From Mogibacterium sp. (GTDB taxonomy: Bacteria > Bacillota > Clostridia > Peptostreptococcales > Anaerovoracaceae), in NCBI GenBank assembly GCA_017403955.1, contig JAFRDH010000025.1, positions 1-64,000 on the forward strand: a stretch of DNA of 64,000 nt, given 5' to 3'. Below, piece by piece: positions 44,913 to 54,872 of this stretch (positions within the stretch are counted from its first letter, which is position 1; each line of letters begins with the position of its first letter). The position numbers were made by a program, and so were the translations under genes. Under the pieces are notes generated by a model. It did no database searches. It was not told the DNA's origin and saw only the letters and a list, made by a program, of their open reading frames with translations.

Positions 44913-46076
44913 CTACATGATCTGATCAAGGAAGGAAGTGCCGTCTCCACGATATTTTATTCCGAAATATTCTGCTATTGTGGATGCCTGATCTGCGAAA
45001 GTACTTCTTGTTCCGAGATCAACACCTTTTCTGAGTTTGCTGCCGTATACAAGGCATGGAACATACTCTCTGGTGTGGTCGCTACCCTTGAATCCCGGGT
45101 CGCATCCATGATCCGCAGTGATGATAAGCATATCATCTTCTCTCAGGATCTCAAGAAGCTGACCAAGCTGGACATCGAAGTCATTGAGCGCCTTCGAATA
45201 AGCAGGAATATCTCTTCTGTGTCCGTAGATCATATCCGTATCAACAAGATTTACATAGCAAAGACCGTTAAAATCTGCTCCTGCAATGTCGATAGTCCTC
45301 TCCATATTGGCATCGTTGCCTTTGTTAGGATAACTGAACATGACACTCTTGCCTGCGAATATGTCATAGATCTTGCCGACACCTATATTGACAAAACCCT
45401 CTGATTTGAGTGCGTCCATGACCGTTTCGCGTGAAGGCTGCAGACTGAAATCATGCCTTCTCACGGTTCTTTTATAAGGCCATTCGCCTTCAAAAGGTCT
45501 CGCAATTATTCTTCCGACTCCATGTTCTCCCTGCATGATATTCCTTGCTTTAGCGCAGATATCATAAAGCTCATTGATCGGGATCACGTCTTCATGCGCG
45601 GCTATCTGAAGAACAGAATCTGCACTTGTATAGACAATAAGCGCTCCTGTTTCTACATGCTCTCTGCCGTAGTCCCTGATGACGTCCGTGCCGGAATATG
45701 TCTTATTGCAAAGTATCTTGCGGCCTGTTGCCTGCTTGAGTGCATCGAGTATCTCCTGCGGGAATCCATCCGGATAAGTCGGAAGAGGTGTGTGTGAAAT
45801 CGTTCCTGCCATTTCCCAATGTCCGACAGTCGTATCTTTGCCAAAAGACTGCTCCTGCATCCTGCAGTAGCAACCGATAACATCATCCGCAGGTTTTCTG
45901 AAGGAAGTGCCTTCAATATTGAACAGACCAAGTCTGGCAAGATTCGGTACATTGAGGAGGCCGCTCCTGTAGCAGCTGCCGAGAGTGTCGCTTCCTTCAT
46001 CACCGAATTTTGCCGCATCAGGGGCTTCTCCGCATCCGACGCTGTCCAAAACTATCCAAAATACTCTTCTATCCAT
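44913..46076 (-). CDS. deoB: phosphopentomutase DeoB
   Basis: This 387-residue metalloenzyme of the alkaline phosphatase superfamily interconverts (deoxy)ribose 1-phosphate and 5-phosphate. Seen are [11 protein letters not shown] near 11 with the metal-binding Asp, GSCYRSG, a [11 protein letters not shown] motif with the phosphate-accepting Thr near 80-90, and the C-terminal [22 protein letters not shown]. It feeds deoxyribose 5-phosphate to DeoC, encoded upstream in the same direction. Its start overlaps the end of udp by 25 bases, with AAGGATG as ribosome site. Confidence 0.96.
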   Translation of the reverse strand: MDRRVFWIVLDSVGCGEAPDAAKFGDEGSDTLGSCYRSGLLNVPNLARLGLFNIEGTSFRKPADDVIGCYCRMQEQSFGKDTTVGHWEMAGTISHTPLPTYPDGFPQEILDALKQATGRKILCNKTYSGTDVIRDYGREHVETGALIVYTSADSVLQIAAHEDVIPINELYDICAKARNIMQGEHGVGRIIARPFEGEWPYKRTVRRHDFSLQPSRETVMDALKSEGFVNIGVGKIYDIFAGKSVMFSYPNKGNDANMERTIDIAGADFNGLCYVNLVDTDMIYGHRRDIPAYSKALNDFDVQLGQLLEILREDDMLIITADHGCDPGFKGSDHTREYVPCLVYGSKLRKGVDLGTRSTFADQASTIAEYFGIKYRGDGTSFLDQIM

Positions 46077-46855
46077 TTGTCATCCTTATCCATTTTGATC
46101 AAATTGCGAATTGCCTGAATAGCTACTCTGATCGGCAGATCGATATCATGGACCTGTGCATTTGGCAGGCCTTCTTTCTCTCTCTCCTGATTGGCTACAC
46201 AGAGGAAGCACGAGCCGACCCTGACTTTACGGTATGAACCGACAACGAAAAGTGCAGCAGATTCCATCTCAGACGCCAGACAGCCAAGTTCTTTCCAGGC
46301 ATTCCATTTATACATCAATTCCGGTCCTACCGGCATGAGTTCAGGCTGATGTTGTCCATAGAATGCATCCTTACACTGAACGACACCCGCATGAAAATCC
46401 GCTCTGAGTTTAGACGCTGCCATAACAATAGCGCTGGTCACCATTGGATCAGGTACAGCAGGGAATTCGATCGGAGCATATTCTTTCGATGTTCCTTCCA
46501 TACGTATCGCTCCGGTCGCAATGACTACATCGCCGCCTTTTACATTGATGTCGACTCCTCCGCAAGTACCGACTCTGATAAAAGTATCTGCTCCGATATT
46601 CGCGAGTTCTTCGAGTGCGATAGAAGCAGAAGGACCGCCGATACCGGTACTTGTAACACTGACTTTGACTCCATCGAGAGTTCCGGAATATGTTACAAAT
46701 TCACGACTGTCTCCGACCAGTACAGGATCATCAAAATACTTAGCGATCTTAGCGCATCTCTTAGGGTCGCCCGGAAGAATCACGTATTTTCCGACATCAC
46801 CGGGCTTTAATCCGATGTGATATTGAGTGCCGGCACCCTCTGTATAATCGATCAT
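46052..46855 (-). CDS. udp: nucleoside phosphorylase, uridine phosphorylase-like
   Basis: This 267-residue PNP/UDP-family phosphorylase has a phosphate loop in LPGDPKRC near 28, [15 protein letters not shown] near 70, VGTCGGVD near 97 and the substrate-binding EMESAALF near 200. The sequence context ([16 protein letters not shown]) is closest to uridine phosphorylase, which splits uridine or deoxyuridine into base and (deoxy)ribose 1-phosphate. Its product is the DeoB substrate. Purine specificity cannot be fully excluded. Confidence 0.88.
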   Translation of the reverse strand: MIDYTEGAGTQYHIGLKPGDVGKYVILPGDPKRCAKIAKYFDDPVLVGDSREFVTYSGTLDGVKVSVTSTGIGGPSASIALEELANIGADTFIRVGTCGGVDINVKGGDVVIATGAIRMEGTSKEYAPIEFPAVPDPMVTSAIVMAASKLRADFHAGVVQCKDAFYGQHQPELMPVGPELMYKWNAWKELGCLASEMESAALFVVGSYRKVRVGSCFLCVANQEREKEGLPNAQVHDIDLPIRVAIQAIRNLIKMDKDDKWIEEYFG

Positions 46856-46936
46856 AATAGTGTTCCTTTCTGTAAAAATATTGCGAAAACTATCATAATA
46901 TTGTAAAAATGTGGGTCTTTTGACGATATTTTGCCA

Positions 46937-47590
46937 CTATTCGGCTGCTTTTACGACCTTTACGATCCTGCTTGTTCCGAGTCTTTCTGCTCCGAGTTCG
47001 AGGAACTTCTCAGCATCTTCAAGACCGGAGATGCCGCCTGCGGCTTTCATTTTGACGCCTTCTCCGATGTTCTTAGCGAAGAGTTCGATGTCTTCAAAAG
47101 TAGCTCCGCCTCCGCCGAATCCGGTGGATGTCTTAATAAAATCAGCTCCTGCGAAAGTAACGATCTCGCACATTTTGACCTTTTCTTCTTCAGTCAGCAT
47201 GCATGTCTCGATAATGACTTTGAGAATATGATCTTCGCAGATATCCTTGAGAGTAGTAATTTCATTTTCGATATCTTCCCATTTTCCGTCCTTGACCCAT
47301 CCAAGGTTGATGACCATATCGATCTCATCTGCTCCGGCATCGAGTGCATCACTTGTTTCAAAAGCTTTGACAGCAGTTGTGTTATATCCGTTCGGGAATC
47401 CGATAACTGTGCAGATTTTGACTCTGCCTGCAGCATACTCTGCAGCCTGACGCACATATGATGGCGGGATGCATACTGAAGCAGTCTGATATTTGATTCC
47501 GTCATCTATGATCTGCTTGATGTCTCCCCATGTAGCAGTCTGCTTGAGTAAAGTATGGTCAACGTGACTGAGAATTTGCTTAACATCCAT
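46937..47590 (-). CDS. deoC: deoxyribose-phosphate aldolase DeoC
   Basis: The start is at 47590, an ATG with AAGGAGG upstream (the open frame continues to 47638 without support). This gives 217 residues, [16 protein letters not shown]. It is a class I aldolase cleaving deoxyribose 5-phosphate to acetaldehyde and glyceraldehyde 3-phosphate. The active-site regions are VIGFPNGY near 60, the DMVINLG motif near 87, KVIIETCML near 131 and FIKTSTGF with the Schiff-base Lys near 153. TTGAAG and TATAGA 17 bp apart at 47610-47638 may be its promoter. Confidence 0.95.
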   Translation of the reverse strand: MDVKQILSHVDHTLLKQTATWGDIKQIIDDGIKYQTASVCIPPSYVRQAAEYAAGRVKICTVIGFPNGYNTTAVKAFETSDALDAGADEIDMVINLGWVKDGKWEDIENEITTLKDICEDHILKVIIETCMLTEEEKVKMCEIVTFAGADFIKTSTGFGGGGATFEDIELFAKNIGEGVKMKAAGGISGLEDAEKFLELGAERLGTSRIVKVVKAAE

Positions 47591-47696
47591 TTGAGTCAGC
47601 CTCCTTATTTCTATATATTTGATCTGATAATTCTTCAATTGCTCAAAAGTTCATACATAGTTACGATATCACACATAGCTGAAGAATACAATCAAA

Positions 47697-47735
47697 AGCC
47701 GCCCTCCCGGAATACGGAGAAGGGCGGAGGCCTTA
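47697..47735 (-). terminator. terminator of the transglutaminase-like gene
   Basis: On the minus strand CCGCCCT pairs with AGGGCGG, followed by CTTTTG. It lies 10 bases after the stop codon of the gene at 47746. Confidence 0.65.
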
Positions 47736-47745
47736 GGTGATCACA

Positions 47746-49440
47746 CTATTTGGTTTTGACTTTCTTCTTAGCGCTCCATGCGCTGTAGTAAGTCCTTCCT
47801 CCCATTTTGGCGAAGGTACGGATCCGGACATAATAATTCTTCTTTTTCTTGAGTTTGCTTATTTTCTTTGAAGCCTTGTTATATCCGTAAACGGTTACGG
47901 TCTTTGCCTTGCTGAAGTTCTTCTTGAGGCTGTACTGGATCTGGTAACCGTCAATGTAGAGACCGGCAAGAGGTGTTGCCATCTTGTTCCATTTGACTGT
48001 GAAAGATTTCTTACCCTTCGTCAGTTTCTTGATCTTTGTAGGTCTGATCGTGATAGCGCGGTTACTGACGAGAGCATATACATTTTTCTTTGCCAGAATT
48101 CTCTCTGCCGGAAGGAAAACGGATCTGGTCCATTCATCATATTCACGGTAATTATCTTCGATCGTGTAATGATCGGCAGTTCCTGCCGGAGCACCTCTCA
48201 GGAACCATTTATTGATATCTGCAGAATCTCCGGTATCCATCCATGTCGGGTCAACAACATAGTTGAATCCGTCATTCATTCTTACAAGATTCCACATATG
48301 ATTACTGTTTTCACCTGTGCCTGCTGATCCGGTAACGATCGAGCACTCGATCCAAGGGCTTTTGAACTTACTCAAATCGCACAAGTATTTAAACGCTCTG
48401 GCATAACCCGCACAAACGACTTTGGTCCTCTCATCTCCATCGAATACATTTATCATATCCCACGGAGTACGCCAATATCTCTCGCTCTGCGGGAGATTTG
48501 CAGAATAACTGTCATATTCTGTCACTTTGGCTATAACATCGCAATAGTAGAAAAGTCTATAGAGATCAATGTATTGCGGTGTCTGGTCTGTAAGCGATTC
48601 TTTGGCATAGTTATCAAAAGTAGTAACGACCGTTCTTGCGTTATTCCTTGCACTGATCGCTGCTTTTATCTTGCTCAGATTCGCTGTATATGTACCCGAA
48701 CCCATTTCAGGCACTACCGGGATCATGAACCTGATATAGCTTCCTGCCTTGAAAGTCAAAGTAGTTGCTGTATAGTTATACTCTATGCCCCATTCGTAGA
48801 ATCTGTCCTTTGAATACCAGTTGACCCAGAAACCGTTGGCTGCCATATCTCCCTCGAGACTCTTGTAGACCTTCTTCCAGTCTTCAGGAACCAGGAGTTT
48901 CTGGATTTTCTCCTTTGCAGCACTGGTTACCTTCCATTTGCCGCCTGACTTATAGCCGATTTTGCTGACGCCGAGCTGCTTAGCAGTGAATTTACGCTTG
49001 CCGAGCATACTCGAGAGTTTAACAACTTTGATCGTGGAAGACTGCTTGGCTGCTCCTACATTCGTGATAATCGACTTGAAATTATTGTAATAATACAGAT
49101 TGTTGCCGGTAAGTCTGTTGCCCTTATTAGAATTTGCATCTGCATCCTTTGCTTTCTGTTCATCCAGATACATAAATTCTTCAAGGAGTTCACCTGTTTC
49201 GGCTGCTTCAACATCTTCAGGATCTATGCCCTGTGAATCATATAGCTCCTCATATCCCATATCCGACTCGTCCATGAGCTCGTCTTCGGATCCGGCTGCT
49301 TCATCAGAAAGAACATCTTCCCTGACTGTTCCGGCATCAGAAACATCCGACACCTCTTCAGCAAAAGCCATAGCAGGAATCATCGTGATGAGCATGATCA
49401 GAGTCAATAGTATTGATGTTATCCTTTTTCTGTTGTTCAT
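47746..49440 (-). CDS. secreted transglutaminase-like protein with fibronectin type III-like domain
   Basis: This 564-residue protein has a clear signal peptide (KRITSILLTLIMLITMIPAMAFA) and an acidic, low-complexity stretch to about residue 100. A transglutaminase/protease-like domain around 340-410 contains VVCAGYARAFKYLC, NHMWNLVR and VVDPTWMD, giving the Cys-His-Asp triad. A Lys-rich fibronectin type III-like domain ends the protein (FTVKWNKM...YYVRIRTFA). Such proteins are cell-surface or secreted in gut and oral Clostridia; activity and substrate are unknown. It stands alone between deoC and the nucleoside transporter genes, with its own terminator and a TATAAT in the upstream region. 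Confidence 0.85.
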   Translation of the reverse strand: MNNRKRITSILLTLIMLITMIPAMAFAEEVSDVSDAGTVREDVLSDEAAGSEDELMDESDMGYEELYDSQGIDPEDVEAAETGELLEEFMYLDEQKAKDADANSNKGNRLTGNNLYYYNNFKSIITNVGAAKQSSTIKVVKLSSMLGKRKFTAKQLGVSKIGYKSGGKWKVTSAAKEKIQKLLVPEDWKKVYKSLEGDMAANGFWVNWYSKDRFYEWGIEYNYTATTLTFKAGSYIRFMIPVVPEMGSGTYTANLSKIKAAISARNNARTVVTTFDNYAKESLTDQTPQYIDLYRLFYYCDVIAKVTEYDSYSANLPQSERYWRTPWDMINVFDGDERTKVVCAGYARAFKYLCDLSKFKSPWIECSIVTGSAGTGENSNHMWNLVRMNDGFNYVVDPTWMDTGDSADINKWFLRGAPAGTADHYTIEDNYREYDEWTRSVFLPAERILAKKNVYALVSNRAITIRPTKIKKLTKGKKSFTVKWNKMATPLAGLYIDGYQIQYSLKKNFSKAKTVTVYGYNKASKKISKLKKKKNYYVRIRTFAKMGGRTYYSAWSAKKKVKTK

Positions 49441-49535
49441 TGTTCTTCTCCCATAGCAGCATAAAGAACTATTAATTACCCTATTATAATATCACGCTAT
49501 TGCATCCATACAAAAGCAGGAACAATAATAAATAA

Positions 49536-49581
49536 TAAAAACAGCCGCCGGTCTACTGATGATTCAGTGACTCAGCGGCTG
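49536..49581 (-). terminator. terminator of the BMP-type ABC transporter operon
   Basis: CAGCCGC (49542-49548) pairs with GCGGCTG (49575-49581), with a further CACTGA/CAGTAG-type inner pairing. On the minus strand the stem is followed by TGTTTTTATT. It lies about 20 bases after the stop of the last permease gene. Confidence 0.75.
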
Positions 49582-49600
49582 GATTTATATTGTTTAAAGA

Positions 49601-50608
49601 CTATCTCATTCCCTTATCATAAGGAATACCTTCTGCCTTAGGTACTCTGGAGCTCTTGGATGTGAATGCAAGTACTACCAGTGTGATGATGTAAGGCAGC
49701 ATTCTGTAAACATACGGGCTGATGCCGAGTTCATTCAGCATGAATACTCCATCTCCGTTGATATCAAGTGTCGAGTATGTAGCTGCGATACACTTGAACA
49801 AACCGAAGAGAATGGATCCGCCTGCGATATTGAGTGGTGTCCAGTTACCGAAGATCATTACAGCGAGGGCTAAGAAACCGTAGCCTGCGACGTCTCCGTT
49901 GGATGTCATATTCGCAGTTGTCATCGCGAATGTGAATCCGCCTACACCTGCAAGGAAACCCGAAAGTCCTACACCGAGGTATCTCATTTTGTATACATTG
50001 ATACCGAGGGAGTCAGCAGCCTGTGGGTTTTCACCGCAGGATCTGAGTCTCATTCCTGTCTTAGTTTTGTAAAGGAAAATCGATACCAGTATGAAAATGA
50101 TAATGCAGATATAGGTTGTCAGATATACCTTATTCAGGAAGAAATCTCCGACAGGGCCAAAGCTGTATCCCTTAGGGAATCCGAATGTCGAAGGCTTGAT
50201 CATGAACCAGCCTGCAGCACCGCCTTCTGCCATACCCATTGTGTTCTGCTGTACGATCATGTAGATGAAGAACATAACAAGAGCAGGAGCGAGCATGTTC
50301 AGAGCTGTACCGCCGATCGTCTGGTCAGCCTTGAGGTTGATTGCTGAGAAAGCCAGCAGCATCGAGAATAAGATTCCGCAGATTCCTGAGAGAATGAGCG
50401 AGATGAGCATGATCAACTGTCCCTGCTCAACTGTCCATCCTGCGCCCTGGAATATTCTGACAAATACTACTCCCATGAATGCGCCGAATATCATGATACC
50501 TTCAAGCGCCAGGTTGATAACACCTGAACGTTCAGCACATACACCGGCAAGGGCTACAATCATAAGAGGAACAGCATAAAGCATCATTTGTTGTAATAAG
50601 AATACCAT
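49601..50608 (-). CDS. BMP-type nucleoside ABC transporter, permease (NupQ-like)
   Basis: This 335-residue integral membrane protein of the branched-chain amino acid/ribose permease class has 8-9 hydrophobic segments. The N-terminus carries GVCAERSGVINLALEGIMIFGAF, a typical signature of the second permease of BmpA-linked nucleoside importers, and RSCGENPQAADSLGIN is the loop contacting the ATPase. It overlaps the preceding permease by one base. With its partners it should import nucleosides that feed udp, deoB and deoC. Confidence 0.92.
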   Translation of the reverse strand: MVFLLQQMMLYAVPLMIVALAGVCAERSGVINLALEGIMIFGAFMGVVFVRIFQGAGWTVEQGQLIMLISLILSGICGILFSMLLAFSAINLKADQTIGGTALNMLAPALVMFFIYMIVQQNTMGMAEGGAAGWFMIKPSTFGFPKGYSFGPVGDFFLNKVYLTTYICIIIFILVSIFLYKTKTGMRLRSCGENPQAADSLGINVYKMRYLGVGLSGFLAGVGGFTFAMTTANMTSNGDVAGYGFLALAVMIFGNWTPLNIAGGSILFGLFKCIAATYSTLDINGDGVFMLNELGISPYVYRMLPYIITLVVLAFTSKSSRVPKAEGIPYDKGMR

Positions 50609-51897
50609 TACTTCTGTCCTCCTTCCTCAGTTTCAGCTGATGCAATTTCTTTTGGATTCTCCTCAGGAGCATCTTCATCTTCAGTGCCTTCAGGTTCAGC
50701 ATTTACATTGCCGTGATCATGTTTGATCTTCTTGGACAGTACTGTCTTGAAGAGCATTGAGAATGCTGAGAGGTATACGATGACAGCGATGATGATATCA
50801 GCGATGTATTCATTATAAGCTGTCAGGTATTTGAGCTGGAGTCCGGAAATATTCAGCATCGACATGAATATACCGGAGAAAACTACTCCGATCGGATGAT
50901 TTGCTGCGAGCAGTGCGACCGGGATACCGTTAAATCCTTCTGCAGGAAGTTTCTGATATGTTGACCAGTAGAATTCTGTATTTCCTGAGAGGAAGTATAA
51001 CGAAGCACCGGCTGCGGCAAGTGCACCGGCAATTGCCATTGAGAGAATGATATTTCTCTTGTCGTTGATACCGGCATACTTAGCTGCATGTCTGTTGGCA
51101 CCGCATGCACGAAGCTCATATCCGAATGTAGTTTTGGTCATCATGATCCACATTGCAACAGCAATAAGAATCGCGATCCAGAATCCGCCGTTTGCCTGAG
51201 AACCGGCAAATATTTTATCCATGAGCAGTTTAGGTGTTACTACTCCTACATTCTTGAGGGGGATAATATAACCAACCTTACCGCCTTCTGCGGCATTCTT
51301 GAATGATTCATGTGCATCGAACCACCAGGTAACAAGGTTTGCAGCTATCCAGTTAGTCATGATACACGTGATTACCTCGTTGATGTTGAGGTAAGCTTTG
51401 AAAATACCAGGTATCGCGCCCCAGAGTCCTCCGAGAAGAACACCTACGAGGAAAGCCAGGAGCCATGCGATTCCCTTCGGGCAGCCTGTCCAGCCAAGCC
51501 AGAGACCGACTGACAAAGTTCCCATTGTACCCATCAGATACTGTCCGGAAGCGCCGATATTAAACAGACCTGTTTTGAATGCGATCGCTACAGAAAGACC
51601 TGTCATTATCAGAGGAACAGCTCTGAAGAGCATGTTACCGATGTTGACACCGTTAAATCCGAATGAAAGCTGTCCTGCAGAATCTCTTCCTGTGGAGAAT
51701 ACTCCGAGGAATACAAGTCTGATACCATCCCATACACCGCTTGTAGAAATATTAGACTTGGTCATTCCTACAATAATTACGATTATAGAACCTACAGCCA
51801 TACCGATGAGGATGGAGATAAGCGCTGAGTATACAGATACAGCACCTTCAGATTTATACCATTTCAGTTTACCTGTTACAGGATCCTTCTTAGGCAT
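50608..51897 (-). CDS. BMP-type nucleoside ABC transporter, permease (NupP-like)
   Basis: The start is set at 51897, an ATG with GGAGG upstream; it overlaps the ATPase gene by 8 bases. The 429-residue permease has about 9-10 hydrophobic helices. Signatures include FNIGASGQYLMGTMG near 125 and the coupling loop RACGANRHAAKYAGIN near 265. The C-terminal 40 residues are a charged, acidic tail. It forms the membrane channel together with the following permease. Confidence 0.92.
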   Translation of the reverse strand: MPKKDPVTGKLKWYKSEGAVSVYSALISILIGMAVGSIIVIIVGMTKSNISTSGVWDGIRLVFLGVFSTGRDSAGQLSFGFNGVNIGNMLFRAVPLIMTGLSVAIAFKTGLFNIGASGQYLMGTMGTLSVGLWLGWTGCPKGIAWLLAFLVGVLLGGLWGAIPGIFKAYLNINEVITCIMTNWIAANLVTWWFDAHESFKNAAEGGKVGYIIPLKNVGVVTPKLLMDKIFAGSQANGGFWIAILIAVAMWIMMTKTTFGYELRACGANRHAAKYAGINDKRNIILSMAIAGALAAAGASLYFLSGNTEFYWSTYQKLPAEGFNGIPVALLAANHPIGVVFSGIFMSMLNISGLQLKYLTAYNEYIADIIIAVIVYLSAFSMLFKTVLSKKIKHDHGNVNAEPEGTEDEDAPEENPKEIASAETEEGGQK

Positions 51898-53437
51898 CTG
51901 CTTTTCCTCCTTCCTCCTGACGCTTAGCACCGGACATGTAAAGACCGAGTTCTTCAGGTGTAGTCTTCTTAGGGTCTACTTCGCCGACTATTTCACCCTC
52001 ATAGATGACGAGGATTCTATCTGAGAGTCCCATTACCTCTTCAAGTTCGAGAGATACAAGTAAAACAGCGTGGCCTTTGTCTCTCTCTGCTACGATCTGG
52101 TTATGGATATGCTCGATCGCACCAACGTCCAGACCTCTTGTAGGCTGAACAGCAATCAGAAGAGGCTCATTTCTGTCAAGCTCTCTTGCGATGATTGCTT
52201 TCTGCTGGTTACCACCGGACATCGATCTTGTAACAGTGATCGGACCCTGACCTGAACGTACATCAAAGTCTTTGATCAATTTCTCTGAGTACTTTCTTAC
52301 TTCATCGAATTTGATAAATCCATGATTCTGGAATCTAGGCTCTTTATATTTCTGAAGAACAAGATTCTGCTCAAGAGTATATGAGAGAACCAGACCATGT
52401 TTATGTCTGTCTTCAGGAATGTGAGACATTCCGGCAAGAGCTCTCTTTCTGATAGAAGCCTTCGAAATATCCTGTCCGCAAAGTGTGATCGTACCTGCTG
52501 ATGCTTTCTCAAGACCTGTAAGTCCGAAAATAAGCTCTGTCTGACCATTTCCGTCGATACCGGCAATACAGAGAATTTCTCCTGCCCTGACTTCGAAAGA
52601 AACATTGTTGACAGCATTATTCTTATGTATCTTTGAAGGTACTGTGAGACCTTCTACCTTGAGAACAGTTTCTCCAGGAGTAGCTTCTTTTTTCTTGAGT
52701 TCGAGCTGAACAGGACGTCCGACCATCATGTTGGAAAGTTCCTGTTTGTTAGTGTCCTTGGTATTGACGGTGCCGATATATTTACCTTTACGGAGTACAG
52801 TTACTCTGTCAGATACCGCCATGATTTCGTTGAGTTTGTGAGTGATGAACAGGATGGATTTACCTTCTTTGGCAAATCCTCTCATTATTTCCATAAGTTC
52901 GTCGATTTCCTGCGGAGTAAGAACAGCTGTAGGCTCGTCGAAAATCAGGATGTCATTATCTCTGTAAAGCATCTTAAGAATCTCGACTCTCTGCTGCATA
53001 CCTACAGTAATATCTTCTACCTTGGCATCAACGTCAACCTTAAGTCCGTATTTCTCGGAAAGAGCCATTACCTTTTCTCTTGCTTCTTTCTTCTTGAGAA
53101 AACCAAGAGCACCGGTCGTTTCCGCCCCCAAAATAATATTGTCCAGCACCGTAAATACATCGATGAGCTTGAAGTGCTGATGTACCATTCCTATTCCAAG
53201 AGCAGTAGCATCATTAGGATTGTTGATTTTGACAACTTCTCCATTTTTTTTGATTTCTCCTGCTTCAGGCTGATACAATCCGAAAAGAACGCTCATCAGT
53301 GTTGACTTACCCGCTCCGTTTTCCCCGAGAAGAGCATGGATCTCACCCTTCCTGAGTTGAAGCGTTATGTCATCATTAGCCACGATCCCCGGGAATTCCT
53401 TACGGATGTGGTTCATTTCTATTACGTATTCTGACAT
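51890..53437 (-). CDS. BMP-type nucleoside ABC transporter, duplicated ATPase (NupO-like)
   Basis: The start at 53437 (ATG, GAGGG upstream) gives 515 residues. It has two ATP-binding cassettes in tandem as in sugar/nucleoside transporters: the first with LLGENGAGKSTLMSVL near 36 and DEPTAVLTP near 160, the second with IAGIDGNGQTELIFGL near 290 and the signature SGGNQQKAIIARELD near 410. The second Walker A is degenerate (GIDGNGQT), as is normal for this subfamily. It energises import by the two permeases encoded downstream. Confidence 0.94.
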   Translation of the reverse strand: MSEYVIEMNHIRKEFPGIVANDDITLQLRKGEIHALLGENGAGKSTLMSVLFGLYQPEAGEIKKNGEVVKINNPNDATALGIGMVHQHFKLIDVFTVLDNIILGAETTGALGFLKKKEAREKVMALSEKYGLKVDVDAKVEDITVGMQQRVEILKMLYRDNDILIFDEPTAVLTPQEIDELMEIMRGFAKEGKSILFITHKLNEIMAVSDRVTVLRKGKYIGTVNTKDTNKQELSNMMVGRPVQLELKKKEATPGETVLKVEGLTVPSKIHKNNAVNNVSFEVRAGEILCIAGIDGNGQTELIFGLTGLEKASAGTITLCGQDISKASIRKRALAGMSHIPEDRHKHGLVLSYTLEQNLVLQKYKEPRFQNHGFIKFDEVRKYSEKLIKDFDVRSGQGPITVTRSMSGGNQQKAIIARELDRNEPLLIAVQPTRGLDVGAIEHIHNQIVAERDKGHAVLLVSLELEEVMGLSDRILVIYEGEIVGEVDPKKTTPEELGLYMSGAKRQEEGGKADA

Positions 53438-53533
53438 ATTCTTTTCCCTCTGATTGATGTTCATACTTCTTTGAAAAAAGGGGGAAATTAATCCCCCTTG
53501 ATTCAACATTTCTGATTATTAATAACTTTCAGA

Positions 53534-54676
53534 TTATTTTACGAAAGTAATATTATCAAGTCCTGCTGTGCTTGGATCAGCCATCTCTGAGTTGTTATCA
53601 ACTGTGATCTCGCCTGACTTGATCTTCTCGAAGAGTGCATTGTATTCGTCTACAGACCAGTTCTGGAGAGCCCATGTATCAACAGGGAGACCTACTGCAT
53701 CGTCAGCAGCTCCGAGAACGAGAGCTCCCTTCTGGAGACCGGCAGTATAGAAGTTGCCAAGTGAGATCTGTACGGACTGAGCAAGACCCTTCATAGCGGA
53801 TGTTACTACAGCGCTTGACTGGTTGGACTGGTCAACGTCTACACCGATGATAGCACCGTCTGCAGCTTCAGCAGCAGCAGCTCCGGAGTTGAACATTGTA
53901 CCACCGCACATGAAGATAACTTCTGTTCCGGCATTGAACCATCCAGCGAGCATTGCCTGCAGGTCGTCAGATGCGGAGAAGGATGAACCATACTCCCAGC
54001 TGTATCTCATTTCAACTTTTTCGCCCTTCTCACCAGCAGCTGCGTTAGCTCCCTGAGCATAACCATAGCCGTATCTGATGCAAGCAGGGTTTGATCCGCC
54101 GCCACCGCCGGAGAATCCGAGCTTTGTGTAGCCTTCCATTACAGCTGCATATCCTGCAAGATATCCAGCCTGCTCTTCCTGATAGGATACTCCGAGTACG
54201 TTGTCGATTCCCATATCCCATCCATCGATGAAGATGAACTGAACTTCAGGATATTTAGGAGCAACTGCCTCAAGTGCTGTAGCCTGAAGGAATCCAGGTG
54301 TTACGATTACTTCAGCACCTGCGTCGCAAGCGTCAGACATAGCCTTGATTCTGTCTTCGTCGGTAGCATTCTGTCCGTTAGCCGGCTGATAATACTTATA
54401 AGTCTTGTCGTTCTCATAAGCATACATTTTGCATCCGTTCCAAGTAAACTGGTTGAAAGAACCGTCCTTCAGCTGACCAACGTCAGTTACCATTGCGATC
54501 TGGTATGTACCATCAGCAGATTCGCAGTTATCATCGATATCATCGAAGCTTACTTCTGCTGTTGCCTGATCCTGATCATCAGCTGCAGGTTCTTCTGAAC
54601 CACCGCCACCCCCGCATGCTGCAAAAGCGAATACCATTGCAAATGCGAGGAGTAAAACAAATAATTTCTTCTTCAT
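53534..54676 (-). CDS. bmpA: BMP-family nucleoside-binding lipoprotein
   Basis: The start at 54676 has GGAGGG upstream and gives a lipoprotein signal (MKKKLFVLLLAFAMVFAFAAC, lipobox Cys at 21) followed by a Gly/Glu-rich linker. The 380-residue protein then shows BMP/PnrA-family features: VTDVGQLKDGSFNQFTWNG near 65, the FIDGWDM strand near 150, GFSGGGGG near 190 and GVDVDQSNQSS near 290. It captures nucleosides outside the membrane for the ABC transporter. The longer open frame upstream to 54916 is not used. A TATAAT on the minus strand (54749-54744) may be its -10 element. Confidence 0.94.
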   Translation of the reverse strand: MKKKLFVLLLAFAMVFAFAACGGGGGSEEPAADDQDQATAEVSFDDIDDNCESADGTYQIAMVTDVGQLKDGSFNQFTWNGCKMYAYENDKTYKYYQPANGQNATDEDRIKAMSDACDAGAEVIVTPGFLQATALEAVAPKYPEVQFIFIDGWDMGIDNVLGVSYQEEQAGYLAGYAAVMEGYTKLGFSGGGGGSNPACIRYGYGYAQGANAAAGEKGEKVEMRYSWEYGSSFSASDDLQAMLAGWFNAGTEVIFMCGGTMFNSGAAAAEAADGAIIGVDVDQSNQSSAVVTSAMKGLAQSVQISLGNFYTAGLQKGALVLGAADDAVGLPVDTWALQNWSVDEYNALFEKIKSGEITVDNNSEMADPSTAGLDNITFVK

Positions 54677-54872
54677 ATTACCCTCCTCAAGGTTTAGATG
54701 AACATTACAATATGAGAAACTCATTCGTTTCCATGATGAAATAATTATAATCGATACGTGATTGAAATAAAATAAAATATCTACTAAAAATACAATAAAA
54801 ATTAGAGCTGATATGTAGTAAAATTTGGTGATTAATCTTTCATTTTCTATACATAAAAGGAGACTGATCAAT

